NCBI GenBank assembly: GCA_965246795.1
Contig: CBDFFN010000022.1
Location: 1-64,000 of the forward strand
DNA length: 64,000 nt
Source: JAJXWB01 sp965246795
GTDB taxonomy: Bacteria > Pseudomonadota > Alphaproteobacteria > Rhizobiales > Beijerinckiaceae
Direction of reading: 5' to 3'
Position numbers and translations under genes: made by a program. This document shows, one piece after another, positions 34,816 through 43,668 of the stretch. Within the stretch, counting starts at the first letter, position 1. Every line of letters begins with the position of its first letter. The notes below the pieces were generated by a model, which did no database searches, was not told the origin of the DNA, and was given only the letters and a program-made list of their open reading frames with translations.

Positions 34816-36147
34816 ATGGCGTTCAATCCGACGCGGCGCGATGCCGTGGCGCTTGGGCTTTCCGCAGCAGCGCTTGCCGCCTTTCGGGCCTCCGCACAGG
34901 CGCCGATCAAAGTGGCCGAGACGCCGCCGCCATCACTGCCTATCGAAAAGGGTGCGACGCTGCGCATGTTGCGGCCCGTGCGTTTCGTCAAAGGCGACGA
35001 GGACGTTTTCCGCGCCAACGCGCAGCGCTTCACCGACAAGACGGGCGTGCCGGTCAAGGTCGATCTCGTCGGCTGGGAGGACATCAACCAGCAGACGGCG
35101 GTCACCGCCAACACCGGTGCGGGCCCCGATCTCATCATCGGGTTTTCCGATGCGCCGCACATCTATGTCGACAAGCTGATCGAGCTCAGCGATGTCGCCG
35201 AATATCTCGGCAGGCGCTACGGCGGCTGGCTGTTTCTCGCGGAAAAGTATGGCAAGCGTCACGGCGGTAACAGCTGGATTGGATTGCCGTTCGGCGCCAG
35301 CAACGGGCCGCTCGTGTATCGCCGCTCGTGGGTGCAGGAGGCCGGCTACAAGGAGCCGCCGACCGACCACGCGGGCTTCCTCGATCTCTGCCAAAAGCTG
35401 CACAAGAACGGCCATCCCGCGGGCTTTGCGCTCGGCAATGCCGTCGGCGATGGCAACACCTACGCGAACTGGCTGATGTGGTCGCATGGTGCATCGCTGC
35501 TCGACGAGGGAGGGGCGGTATCGATTAACAGCAAGGAGACGATCGCAGCACTGAACTATTGCAAGGCGATGTTCCCCTTCATGATTGCGGGCGTCACCTC
35601 GTGGAACGATGTGAGCAACAACCGCGCCTATTCCGCGGGCGATTGTTCGATGACGACGAACGGCGTGTCGCTCTATTTCGCGCTCAAGAACGATCCTGCG
35701 ACTGCGGTCATCGCGGAGGACACGGAACACCGCGACGTGCCGAAGGGCGTGGCGAAAATTCCGCCGATGGGCGGCCTGACCATGAACGCGATGGTGTTCA
35801 AGCATTCGCAGTTTCCGAACGCGGCCAAGGCGTTCCTGCAATTTATGCTGGAGCACGAGCAGTACGACCCGTGGATCACCGCGAACAATGGTTATTGGGC
35901 GCATCCGCTCGCCGCCTATGGCGACAGCGCTGTCTGGAAAGGGGATCCGAAGGTCGCCTATTTCAAGAACACGATGTCGAACCGTTACTGGAATGGTTAC
36001 GCCGGTCCGCTCTCGGCCGCGAGTGGCGCGGTCAGTGCCGACTACGTGTTGATCCAAATGTTCGCGGCGGCGGCGACCGGCGCGGCGACGCCGGAAGCGG
36101 CGATGGCGGAAGCCGAGCGCCGCGCGAAACGCTACTTCCGGCGGTGA
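34816..36147 (+). CDS. ABC transporter solute-binding protein, family 1 (sugar type), Tat signal
   Basis: 443 residues from ATG 34816 (a TTG lies directly before it). The N-terminus NPTRRDAVALGLSAAALAAF is a twin-arginine signal. The mature protein is of the MalE/UgpB class (ANTGAGPDLIIGFSDAPHIY, NGYWAHPLAAY). It binds an unknown sugar or polyol in the periplasm and hands it to the two permeases that follow. It starts the operon that continues through the aldolase and the dehydrogenase. Confidence 0.88.
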   Translation: MAFNPTRRDAVALGLSAAALAAFRASAQAPIKVAETPPPSLPIEKGATLRMLRPVRFVKGDEDVFRANAQRFTDKTGVPVKVDLVGWEDINQQTAVTANTGAGPDLIIGFSDAPHIYVDKLIELSDVAEYLGRRYGGWLFLAEKYGKRHGGNSWIGLPFGASNGPLVYRRSWVQEAGYKEPPTDHAGFLDLCQKLHKNGHPAGFALGNAVGDGNTYANWLMWSHGASLLDEGGAVSINSKETIAALNYCKAMFPFMIAGVTSWNDVSNNRAYSAGDCSMTTNGVSLYFALKNDPATAVIAEDTEHRDVPKGVAKIPPMGGLTMNAMVFKHSQFPNAAKAFLQFMLEHEQYDPWITANNGYWAHPLAAYGDSAVWKGDPKVAYFKNTMSNRYWNGYAGPLSAASGAVSADYVLIQMFAAAATGAATPEAAMAEAERRAKRYFRR

Positions 36148-36171
36148 ACGTCGCCGACAGGATTTCCTGAC

Positions 36172-37125
36172 GTGGCGCTGACCGGCGCACTATCACGCGA
36201 CGTCGCACCGCGTGATACCTGGCTCGCGCGGCTCCTCGACAACAAGTCGTTTCTTGTCGTCGTATGTCTCGCGCCGGCGCTCGGATTGCTGCTTGTGTTC
36301 CTGTCGTATCCGTTGGCGCTCGGCGTTTGGCTCTCTTTTACGGATACGACCATCGGCCGGCGTGGCAGCTTTGTCGGACTTGAGAACTTCCAGTTCCTGC
36401 TCACCGACACGTTATGGTGGAACGCCGTCTTCTACAGCGTTTTCTACACGGGTATCGCGACGATCGGGAAATTCACGCTCGGCTTCTGGCTTGCGCTGCT
36501 GCTGAACAATCATCTGCCGTTCAAGAGCCTGCTGCGCGCCATCATCCTTCTGCCGTGGATCGTGCCGACGGTGCTTTCCGCGATCGCCTTCTGGTGGATC
36601 TATGATCCGCAATTCTCGATCATTTCGTATCTGCTTGTCGACGTGTTGCATCTGCGCACGACCAACATCGATTTCCTTGGAACACCCTGGGCGGCGCGCT
36701 TCTCGCTCATCGCCGCGAACATCTGGCGCGGCATTCCGTTCGTCGCGATTTCGCTGCTTGCGGGACTGCAGACGATCCCGCCGTCGCTCTACGAAGCCGC
36801 GATGCTCGACGGCGCGACAGGGTGGCAGCGCTTTCGTTTCATTACGCTTCCGATGATGATGCCAATCCTCGCAATTGTGATGACCTTCTCGATCATCTTC
36901 ACCTTCACCGATTTTCAGCTTGTCTATGCCATTACGCGCGGCGGCCCGATCAATTCGACGCATCTACTCGCGACACTTGCCTTCCAGCGCGGCATCGCCG
37001 GTGGCGAGCTGGGGGAAGGCGCGGCCATCGCGGTCTCGATGATCCCGTTTCTCGTCTTCGCGACGATGTTCAGCTATTTCAGCCTCGCCAATCGCAAGTG
37101 GCAGACGCGGGGCGCCGATGAGTGA
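36172..37125 (+). CDS. ABC sugar transporter permease, MalF type
   Basis: 317 residues with six membrane helices and the EAA loop (YEAAMLDGATGWQRFRFITLP, near residue 210) that contacts the ATPase. Start is GTG at 36172; no better ATG was found. It overlaps the next permease by 8 bases. Only 24 bases from the binding-protein stop, so it is clearly part of the same transporter. Confidence 0.9.
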   Translation: MALTGALSRDVAPRDTWLARLLDNKSFLVVVCLAPALGLLLVFLSYPLALGVWLSFTDTTIGRRGSFVGLENFQFLLTDTLWWNAVFYSVFYTGIATIGKFTLGFWLALLLNNHLPFKSLLRAIILLPWIVPTVLSAIAFWWIYDPQFSIISYLLVDVLHLRTTNIDFLGTPWAARFSLIAANIWRGIPFVAISLLAGLQTIPPSLYEAAMLDGATGWQRFRFITLPMMMPILAIVMTFSIIFTFTDFQLVYAITRGGPINSTHLLATLAFQRGIAGGELGEGAAIAVSMIPFLVFATMFSYFSLANRKWQTRGADE

Positions 37126-38017
37126 CGCCACACTTGCCAGACCGGCGACGACGGCAGTCGCCGATACCGGCCGCATGTCGTGGGAATCGCGCAGCAGGCG
37201 CATGGTTCTCGTCTATCTGCCGCTTTCGTGTTTCGTCCTCATCCTGCTGTTTCCATTCTACTGGATGGGGCTGACCGCGATCAAACCAAATGGCGAGTTG
37301 CTCAATTACAAGACCAACAATCCCTTCTGGGTGCATGCGCCGACGCTGGCGCATATCAAGCACCTGCTTTTCGACACCGCTTATCCGCGCTGGCTTGTGA
37401 CGACGATGACCGTCGCCGTCTGCTCGACGACGATCTCTCTCATCTCAAGCGCGCTCGCGGCCTATGCGATCGAGCGGCTCCGCTTCAAGGGCAGCCGCTA
37501 CGTCGGCGTCGGCATCTATCTCGCCTATCTCGTACCACCGTCGATCCTCTTTATCCCGCTCGCGAGCGTCGTCGTACAATTTGGCCTGTTCGATAGTCCG
37601 CTTGCACTGATCTTGGTCTATCCCACCTTCCTCGTGCCCTTTTGCACGTGGCTTTTGATCGGTTACTTCAAGTCGATTCCTTATGAACTCGAAGAATGCG
37701 CGCTGATCGATGGCGCCACGCGGCTGCAAATCCTGCGACGCATCACACTGCCGCTCGCAGTGCCGGGCCTGATCTCGGCGGGCATTTTCTCGTTCACGTT
37801 ATCGTGGAACGAGTTCATCTACGCGCTGGCATTCATCCAGAGTAGTTCGAACAAGACCGTACCGGTCGCCATCCTCACCGAACTCGTCTCAGGCGATGTG
37901 TATCAATGGGGCGCGCTGATGGCCGGATCGCTGCTCGGCTCGTTGCCGGTCGCGCTCTTCTACTCGCTGTTCGTGGACTATTACGTCTCGTCGCTGACTG
38001 GCGCCGTGAAGGAATAA
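37118..38017 (+). CDS. ABC sugar transporter permease, MalG type
   Basis: 299 residues, six helices, with EAA-type loop ECALIDGATRLQILRRITLP. It completes the membrane part of the importer. The usual UgpC/MalK ATPase gene is not found downstream or elsewhere in the window; the next gene is an aldolase. The transporter therefore probably borrows a shared ATPase. Confidence 0.9.
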   Translation: MSDATLARPATTAVADTGRMSWESRSRRMVLVYLPLSCFVLILLFPFYWMGLTAIKPNGELLNYKTNNPFWVHAPTLAHIKHLLFDTAYPRWLVTTMTVAVCSTTISLISSALAAYAIERLRFKGSRYVGVGIYLAYLVPPSILFIPLASVVVQFGLFDSPLALILVYPTFLVPFCTWLLIGYFKSIPYELEECALIDGATRLQILRRITLPLAVPGLISAGIFSFTLSWNEFIYALAFIQSSSNKTVPVAILTELVSGDVYQWGALMAGSLLGSLPVALFYSLFVDYYVSSLTGAVKE

Positions 38018-38031
38018 CCGGAGATTTATGC

Positions 38032-38790
38032 GTGCCCAATAAAGTGAAAGACATTTGGAAAGCCGGCAAGCCGGTGATCAACGGTTGGCTGTCGATGCCG
38101 AACGCCTTTAGCGCGGAGATGTACAGCCGCTGTGGTTTCGACAGCGTCACCGTCGATATGCAGCACGGCGTGCAGGATTATCTTTCCTGCGTCGGCTGTT
38201 TCCAGGGCATCGCGCCTTCCGGCGCAACGCCGATGGTGCGCGTGCCGTGGAACGAGCCGGGCATCGTCGGCAAGGTGCTCGACGCGGGCGCTTACGGCGT
38301 CATCTGCCCGATGATCAATACGCCGGACGAGGCGCGTGCCTTTGTGCGCTATGCGAAATATCCGTCGGCCGGCGCGCGCAGCAACGGACCAATCCGTGCT
38401 GGTAGCTATGGTGAAGCCGGCGCCTACCAGAAGACCGCGAATGACGACATTATCCTGTTTCCTATGATCGAGACGAAACAAGCCGTCGAAAATCTCGACG
38501 CGATTCTCGACGTGCCGGGCATCGATGCCGTCTATGTCGGTCCGTCCGATCTGGCCTTTTCCTACGGACTCACGCCGCAGCTCGACAGTGAGGTGCCGGA
38601 AATCCTGAAAATCTACGACCGCCTGATCGAGGCGACGAAGAAGCGCGGCATCGCCGCCGGTATCCATTGCGGCCAGTCGGCCTATGCGAAGAAGATGATC
38701 GACCGAGGCTTCAAGCTCGTGACACTTGTCAACGATCTCGGCGCGATGGTCGGCGCGGCAAAGACGGCCGTGGCGACGGTGCGTTCATGA
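38032..38790 (+). CDS. HpcH/HpaI family aldolase
   Basis: 252 residues from GTG 38032, with GGAG eight bases upstream; the ATG four bases earlier is out of frame. Family sequences are DMQHGVQDYL, VICPMINTPDEAR, FPMIETKQAVENLD and VYVGPSDLAFSYG, with the Glu-Asp metal site of class II aldolases. It would split a 2-keto-3-deoxy sugar acid into pyruvate and an aldehyde. It overlaps the dehydrogenase start (ATGA), so the transporter, aldolase and dehydrogenase form one sugar-acid operon. Confidence 0.9.
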   Translation: MPNKVKDIWKAGKPVINGWLSMPNAFSAEMYSRCGFDSVTVDMQHGVQDYLSCVGCFQGIAPSGATPMVRVPWNEPGIVGKVLDAGAYGVICPMINTPDEARAFVRYAKYPSAGARSNGPIRAGSYGEAGAYQKTANDDIILFPMIETKQAVENLDAILDVPGIDAVYVGPSDLAFSYGLTPQLDSEVPEILKIYDRLIEATKKRGIAAGIHCGQSAYAKKMIDRGFKLVTLVNDLGAMVGAAKTAVATVRS

Positions 38791-39830
38791 CCGGACATCT
38801 CGTCGTCACGCCGAAGGGCGCAAGTTATTCGGCTGCCAGCTCCGATTATTCCTACGAGATGGAGGCGCTCGAGCCACTTGGTGCGACGATCGAGGAAGCA
38901 CCGACAGATGTTGCGGGCTTCGTCGCCGCGGCGAAGAAGGCCGACGCGATCTATGCCAAAGGCATTCGCATCACGAAGGAGATCATCGACCAGCTCGATA
39001 GCTGCAAGCTCATCGCGCTCGGCAGCGTCGGTGTCGACAGCGTCGATGTGAAGGCGGCAACGGCGAAGGGGATTCCCGTCACTAACATCCCGGACACTTT
39101 CATCGAGGAGGTCGCCGACCATTGCATGGCGCTTTTGCTTGCGGGCTTTCGGCGGCTGATCGAGCAGGACCGCATGGTGCGCGAAGGTCGGTGGAGCGAG
39201 GGACGACCGGCGCTGCTGAAAGTGCCGCGTCTTGCGGGCCAGACGCTCGGCTTCATCTCCTTCGGTCGCGTGGCGCGTGCCGTGGCGCGCCGCGCCGCGC
39301 CGTTCGGCCTGCGCATGATCGCCTACGACCCCTTCCTCGAAGAATCCGTGATGGGCGAGCATGGGGTCGTGTCATCGACGCTGACCGAAGTGCTGACGCA
39401 ATCGGACTTCCTCTCCATGCATGCGCCGGCGCGGCCCGAGGTGCACAAGATGCTCGGCGCATCGCATTTCGCGCAGATGAAGAAGAGCGCCATCTTCATC
39501 AACACCGGTCGCGGCACGACAGTGGACGAGGAGGCGCTAATCGCGGCCCTGCAGCGCGGCACGATTGCCGGTGCAGCGCTCGACGTGCTGTTTCAGGAGC
39601 CGCCGTCGCCGGACAATCCATTGCTCAAGATGACGAATGTCACGCTGTCGCCGCACAATGCGTCGGCCTCGGCGCGGTTCGACGAAGCGCGCAAGCGCCG
39701 TGTCGGCTACGAGCTCTCGCTCGTGTTGCAGGGTTTCTGGCCGATGAGTTGTGTCAATCCGTCAGTATTGCAGAACACGTCGCTGCGGCGTTGGCAGCCG
39801 ATCGCGATGACGCGCGGACCGAATAGTTAG
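38787..39830 (+). CDS. D-isomer-specific 2-hydroxyacid dehydrogenase family protein
   Basis: 347 residues. Catalytic residues are in place: Arg242 (NTGRGTTVDE), Glu271 (DVLFQEPP) and His290 (SPHNASAS). The cofactor loop reads GFISFGRVAR, where the first and last Gly of the common GxGxxG are Ser and Ala. It probably reduces a 2-keto acid or oxidises a 2-hydroxy acid produced by the operon's aldolase route. ATG 38787 overlaps the aldolase stop. Confidence 0.88.
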   Translation: MTGHLVVTPKGASYSAASSDYSYEMEALEPLGATIEEAPTDVAGFVAAAKKADAIYAKGIRITKEIIDQLDSCKLIALGSVGVDSVDVKAATAKGIPVTNIPDTFIEEVADHCMALLLAGFRRLIEQDRMVREGRWSEGRPALLKVPRLAGQTLGFISFGRVARAVARRAAPFGLRMIAYDPFLEESVMGEHGVVSSTLTEVLTQSDFLSMHAPARPEVHKMLGASHFAQMKKSAIFINTGRGTTVDEEALIAALQRGTIAGAALDVLFQEPPSPDNPLLKMTNVTLSPHNASASARFDEARKRRVGYELSLVLQGFWPMSCVNPSVLQNTSLRRWQPIAMTRGPNS

Positions 39831-39861
39831 GCGCTTCGCATGTTGCGGTGCACCCCCGTAC

Positions 39862-39960
39862 CCTCATCCTGAGAAGCGGTCGTAGACCGCGCCTTGAAGG
39901 GTGATATCCAGAATCGTATTGGCCCATCCTTCGAGACGTCGCTTCGCGCCTCCTCAGGAC
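39862..39960. repeat. Intergenic palindromic repeat (copy A), CCTCATCCTGAG family
   Basis: A roughly 100-base inverted repeat. The left arm starts CCTCATCCTGAGAAGC, and the right arm holds CATCCTTCGAGACG and ends CTCCTCAGGA, its reverse complement. An internal hairpin GCGGTC-GTA-GACCGC lies at 39876-39890. Similar elements are common between genes in Hyphomicrobiales. It lies between the dehydrogenase and SDR genes, and may act as a transcription attenuator or mRNA end. Confidence 0.7.
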
Positions 39961-39988
39961 AAAGTTGCTGAAAAGCAGAGCGTCTCAC

Positions 39989-40744
39989 ATGACCAAACTC
40001 AACGGCAAGACCGCCTGGATCACCGGCGCTGGTAGCGGCATCGGTGAAGCCGCCGCGGTCGCACTCGCAAGCGAGGGCGCGACCGTCGTGCTTACGGGGC
40101 GTCGTAAGGAACCGCTGGACGCCGTCGCGGCACGCATCGCGGGGCAGGGCGGCGTGGCGCATGTCGAGGCGGGCGACCTCTCAGTCGCGGCGGATGTCGA
40201 TGCCATCGCGGCACGCATCGTCGAGAAATTCGGCCGCATCGATATTCTCGTCAACAACGCGGGCACGAACATTCTCGAACGCAGCTGGGGCCAGATCAGC
40301 ACCGATGGCATCGATCAGCTCATCGGCGCGAACCTGGCATCCGCATTTTATTGCGCGCGTGCCGTTCTGCCCGCGATGCGCAAACAGGGTGGCGGACAGG
40401 TGATACACACGGCCTCGCTCGCGGGACGGAATGTCAGCCGCATGCCCGGCCCCGGCTACACCGCGGTCAAGCATGCCGTCGTCGCGATGAGCCACAGTCT
40501 CAACATGGAAGAGTTTGCAAACAACATCCGCAGCACGGTCGTATGTCCGGGCGAGGTTAACACGCCGATCCTCGCCAATCGTCCGAACCCCCTATCGGAC
40601 GAAGAACTCGGACGCATGCTGAAGCCCGAAGATTGCGGCGACCTTATCCGCTACGTCGCCTGCCTGCCGGCGAGCGTGACGATCAACGAAGTGTGGATCA
40701 CGCCGACGTGGAATCGCGGCTACGCGGCGATGCGCCCCTTGTGA
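39989..40744 (+). CDS. SDR family oxidoreductase
   Basis: 251 residues from ATG 39989. Classical SDR: TGAGSGIG (12-19), NNAG (89-92), and catalytic Ser143, Tyr157, Lys161 (GPGYTAVKHA). It probably interconverts a keto and a hydroxy group of a metabolite from the adjoining sugar-acid operon, but the substrate is not shown. It is preceded by palindromic repeat copy A and overlaps ubiG by four bases (GTGA). Confidence 0.88.
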   Translation: MTKLNGKTAWITGAGSGIGEAAAVALASEGATVVLTGRRKEPLDAVAARIAGQGGVAHVEAGDLSVAADVDAIAARIVEKFGRIDILVNNAGTNILERSWGQISTDGIDQLIGANLASAFYCARAVLPAMRKQGGGQVIHTASLAGRNVSRMPGPGYTAVKHAVVAMSHSLNMEEFANNIRSTVVCPGEVNTPILANRPNPLSDEELGRMLKPEDCGDLIRYVACLPASVTINEVWITPTWNRGYAAMRPL

Positions 40745-41493
40745 TTGACAATTTCGCGGGTTCGGCATCGACCGTCGATCCCGCCGAACTCAAGCATTTC
40801 GCCGCCGCCGCCGACATCTGGTGGGATGCGGACGGTATCGCGCGCTGGATTCACTCGATGAATCCGATGCGCGTTGACTACACTGTCGACGTCGCTGCGC
40901 GCGCGCTCGACCGGCCGGTCGACGGCTGTATCGATGGTCTAAGAATTCTCGATCTCGGTTGCGGCGCGGGCGTGATGTCGGAGCCGCTGGTCGAGCGCGG
41001 CGGCGTCGTCACCGGCATCGATCCCGCGCAATCCCTGATCGATGTCGCGAAGGCGCATGCGTCGCAGCGCGGCCTCGCGATCGATTATCGCTGCACGACT
41101 CCGGAGGCGCTCGCGCAGGCCGGCGAAACATTCGACGTCGTCGTTGCTTACGACGTGGTCGAGCATGTCGCTGACGCAGAACTATTCCTGCGGCTCTGCG
41201 CGTCGCTGACGGCGCCGGATGGTGTGCTGATCGTCTCGACGATGAACCGTACGATCCGAAGTTTTCTGCAAGCGATCGTGATCGGCGAATACGTCCTGCG
41301 TTTCTTGCCGCGTGGCTCGCACAACTGGAAAAAGTTCATCAAGCCGCGCGAGATCAAGGCGACCGTCGCGCCGCTCGGTCTGCGTCATATGGAGAGCAAG
41401 GGACTTACGATGGACTTGCGCCGCTGGCGGCTGCGCATATCCGACAACGTCGCGGTGACGTATTTTATTGCGTTCCGGCGCGCAGCTGACTGA
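40741..41493 (+). CDS. ubiG: Ubiquinone biosynthesis O-methyltransferase
   Basis: 250 residues from GTG 40741, overlapping the SDR stop. UbiG signatures include the N-terminal HFAAAADIWWDADG, then the Met-Asn region NPMRVDY, the SAM motif LDLGCGAGVMSEPLVERG and GIDPAQSLIDVAKAHA. It methylates both O-methylation steps of ubiquinone synthesis on the inner membrane face. It is odd that it is translationally coupled to an unrelated SDR. Confidence 0.88.
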   Translation: MIDNFAGSASTVDPAELKHFAAAADIWWDADGIARWIHSMNPMRVDYTVDVAARALDRPVDGCIDGLRILDLGCGAGVMSEPLVERGGVVTGIDPAQSLIDVAKAHASQRGLAIDYRCTTPEALAQAGETFDVVVAYDVVEHVADAELFLRLCASLTAPDGVLIVSTMNRTIRSFLQAIVIGEYVLRFLPRGSHNWKKFIKPREIKATVAPLGLRHMESKGLTMDLRRWRLRISDNVAVTYFIAFRRAAD

Positions 41494-41502
41494 CCCGCCT
41501 CG

Positions 41503-42087
41503 TTAGATCGCGCCGCCAAGAATCGTGACACCGACGATCGACATCGCGCCACCGGCAAGCTGAGCGATGCGTCTGTCCGCGCGGTCGTATATGGCGAGTG
41601 CTAGACCGGCGCCGATGCCCGCGACATGAAGCAGGGCGGTCGCGGCGAGGAAGCCGAAGCCATAGGCGACGCCGGAGCCATCCGCCGGCATTTCCGCACC
41701 ATGCGCGTGGCCGTGAAATATCGCGAACAGCGGGACGAGCAGCATTGCTGCCGCGAGCGGCAGCCGCACACCCAAAGCGACAAGCAGGCCGAGCACCACG
41801 ACCGACAGGCCGATGCCGATCTCGACATGCGGCAGGGCGATGCCCGTCATGCCGAGTGCACCACCGGCCGCCATCGTCGTGAGGAAGCTTGCCGGCAGGA
41901 GCCATAGCGCCCGCCCACCCCATTGCGCCGCGAGCATGCCGACCGCCACCATCGCAAGCAGATGATCCACGCCGCCGAACGGATGCATGAAACCATGCGA
42001 AAACCCGGCCGTCGCGCCGATGCCGGTATGGGCATCGGCCGCACCTGGCAGGAGTGCGAAGGCGAGCGCGATAAGAAGGACTGGCAT
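41503..42087 (-). CDS. HupE/UreJ family nickel-related membrane protein
   Basis: 194 residues, with a signal-like N-terminus (ending GAADAH), six hydrophobic segments and the His-rich motif HPFGGVDHLLAM near residues 35-46 plus HGHAHGAE. HupE/UreJ proteins are thought to bring in nickel for hydrogenase or urease. It is divergent from ureD by 83 bases, so it should serve the urease. Confidence 0.88.
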   Translation of the reverse strand: MPVLLIALAFALLPGAADAHTGIGATAGFSHGFMHPFGGVDHLLAMVAVGMLAAQWGGRALWLLPASFLTTMAAGGALGMTGIALPHVEIGIGLSVVVLGLLVALGVRLPLAAAMLLVPLFAIFHGHAHGAEMPADGSGVAYGFGFLAATALLHVAGIGAGLALAIYDRADRRIAQLAGGAMSIVGVTILGGAI

Positions 42088-42170
42088 GAGACGATCCCGA
42101 GGCTTTGCGGCACGATAGGATCATTCGGCCTCGCGCAACAAGCTTGACGCGCGCGCATGCTGCCGTCCGT

Positions 42171-43019
42171 ATGAGCAGGATGTTCAGCGGGTCGGAAACA
42201 GACGTCGCGGGCGCGCCGCTCGTCCCGGGTTTCGTGCGGGCGCGAGGTGGCGTGCGCGTCGACTTCGCCGCGCGCGACGGGCGCACGCAGGCGGTACGCC
42301 GCGCAGAAAGCGGCGGCTACCGTGTGCGCTTCCCGCGCATCGCCGAGCCGTGCGAAGCGGTTCTGATCAACACCGGCGGGGGCATGGCCGGCGGCGACCG
42401 CATGACGATCGATATCTCGCTGGCGGCGGGCGCATCGGCCGTCGTCACGACGCAGGCGGCGGAGAAGATCTACCGCGCGCAAGGCGCAGCGACCGAAATC
42501 GATGCGACTCTGCAGTTGGATGTCGGCGCGCGGCTGGACTGGCTGCCGCAAGAGACGATTCTTTTTTCGGGCAGTCGTTGGCGGCGCCAATTGGTCGTCG
42601 GAATGGCGGACGATGCTTCTCTCACCATCTTGGAAAGCACGGTGTTCGGTCGCGTCGCGATGCAGGAGCGGATGGCGGTTGGTCTCTGCCATGACCGCTG
42701 GCGCGTACGACGGGGCGGGAAGCTTGTCTTCGCCGAAGATTTTCGGCTCGAAGGGCATCTCGACGATCTGCTTGAGGCGAAAGCGTCGGGCAATGGTGCA
42801 CGCAGCTTGGCGACGCTCCTCCACATCGCGCCGGATGCCGAGAGCCGGCTGGAAGAGGCGCGCGATTTGCTTGCGAGTGTGCGCTGCGAATGCGGCGCGA
42901 GCGCGTGGGACGGCATGCTTGTCATGCGCTTCTGCGCGAGCGATCCGCGGGTGTTGCGGGACGCCCTCGTTGGCGTGGTCGCCGAATTCCGGCATGCTCC
43001 GATGCCGCGCTCGTGGTGA
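42171..43019 (+). CDS. ureD: Urease accessory protein UreD
   Basis: 282 residues from ATG 42171 (a second ATG at 42180 is also possible). UreD scaffolds the apo-urease for nickel insertion with UreF and UreG. Family sequences include INTGGGMAGGDRMTIDI, VTTQAAEKIYRA, WLPQETILF and FGRVAMQERM. First gene of a compact urease operon, ending 28 bases before ureAB. Confidence 0.92.
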   Translation: MSRMFSGSETDVAGAPLVPGFVRARGGVRVDFAARDGRTQAVRRAESGGYRVRFPRIAEPCEAVLINTGGGMAGGDRMTIDISLAAGASAVVTTQAAEKIYRAQGAATEIDATLQLDVGARLDWLPQETILFSGSRWRRQLVVGMADDASLTILESTVFGRVAMQERMAVGLCHDRWRVRRGGKLVFAEDFRLEGHLDDLLEAKASGNGARSLATLLHIAPDAESRLEEARDLLASVRCECGASAWDGMLVMRFCASDPRVLRDALVGVVAEFRHAPMPRSW

Positions 43020-43047
43020 CGAGCCTTTGGTGAGGTGAGAACGACCG

Positions 43048-43668
43048 ATGCTGCTGTCGCCGCACGAGAAGGACAAGCTGCTGATCGCGATGGCCGCGAA
43101 TGTCGCGCGCCGTCGCCTCGAACGTGGCGTGAAGCTCAATTATCCGGAGACGATCGCGCTCATCACAGACTTCATTGTCGAAGGCGCGCGTGACGGCCGC
43201 ACCGTCGCCGATCTGATGGAGGCGGGCGCCCATGTGTTGTCGCCGGATCAGGTGATGGATGGCATCGCCGCGATGATCCACGATGTGCAGGTGGAGGCGA
43301 CATTCCCTGACGGCACGAAACTCGTGACGGTGCATGAGCCGATCCGCGGCGCGAAGACCGAATTTGTGCCTGGCGAGGTTATCGCGCAGCCCGGCGATCT
43401 CGTGCTGAACGAGGGCCGTGAGACGGCGACGCTCGATGTCGCCAACACGGGCGACCGGCCGATCCAGGTCGGTTCGCATTATCATTTTGCGGAGACGAAT
43501 GCGGGCCTGCGCTTCGATCGCGCAAAGGCGCGCGGCATGCGGCTCGATATTCCTGCCGGCACGGCAGTGCGTTTCGAGCCCGGACAGACGCGTAGCGTCA
43601 ACCTTGTGGCGCTTGCAGGCGAGCGAAAAGTTTATGGGTTTCGCGGCGACGTGATGGGCGCGCTCTGA
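43048..43668 (+). CDS. ureAB: Urease gamma-beta fusion subunit
   Basis: 206 residues. Residues 1-100 are the gamma subunit (MLLSPHEKDKLLIAMAANVA, LNYPETIALI, DQVMDGI). Residues about 105-206 are the beta subunit (VPGEVIAQPGDLVLNEGR, VGSHYHFAETNAGLRFDR, PGQTRSVNLVALAGERKVYG). The usual separate UreA and UreB are here one polypeptide, as in Helicobacter UreA and some Hyphomicrobiales. It ends one base into ureC (TGATGG). Confidence 0.95.
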   Translation: MLLSPHEKDKLLIAMAANVARRRLERGVKLNYPETIALITDFIVEGARDGRTVADLMEAGAHVLSPDQVMDGIAAMIHDVQVEATFPDGTKLVTVHEPIRGAKTEFVPGEVIAQPGDLVLNEGRETATLDVANTGDRPIQVGSHYHFAETNAGLRFDRAKARGMRLDIPAGTAVRFEPGQTRSVNLVALAGERKVYGFRGDVMGAL

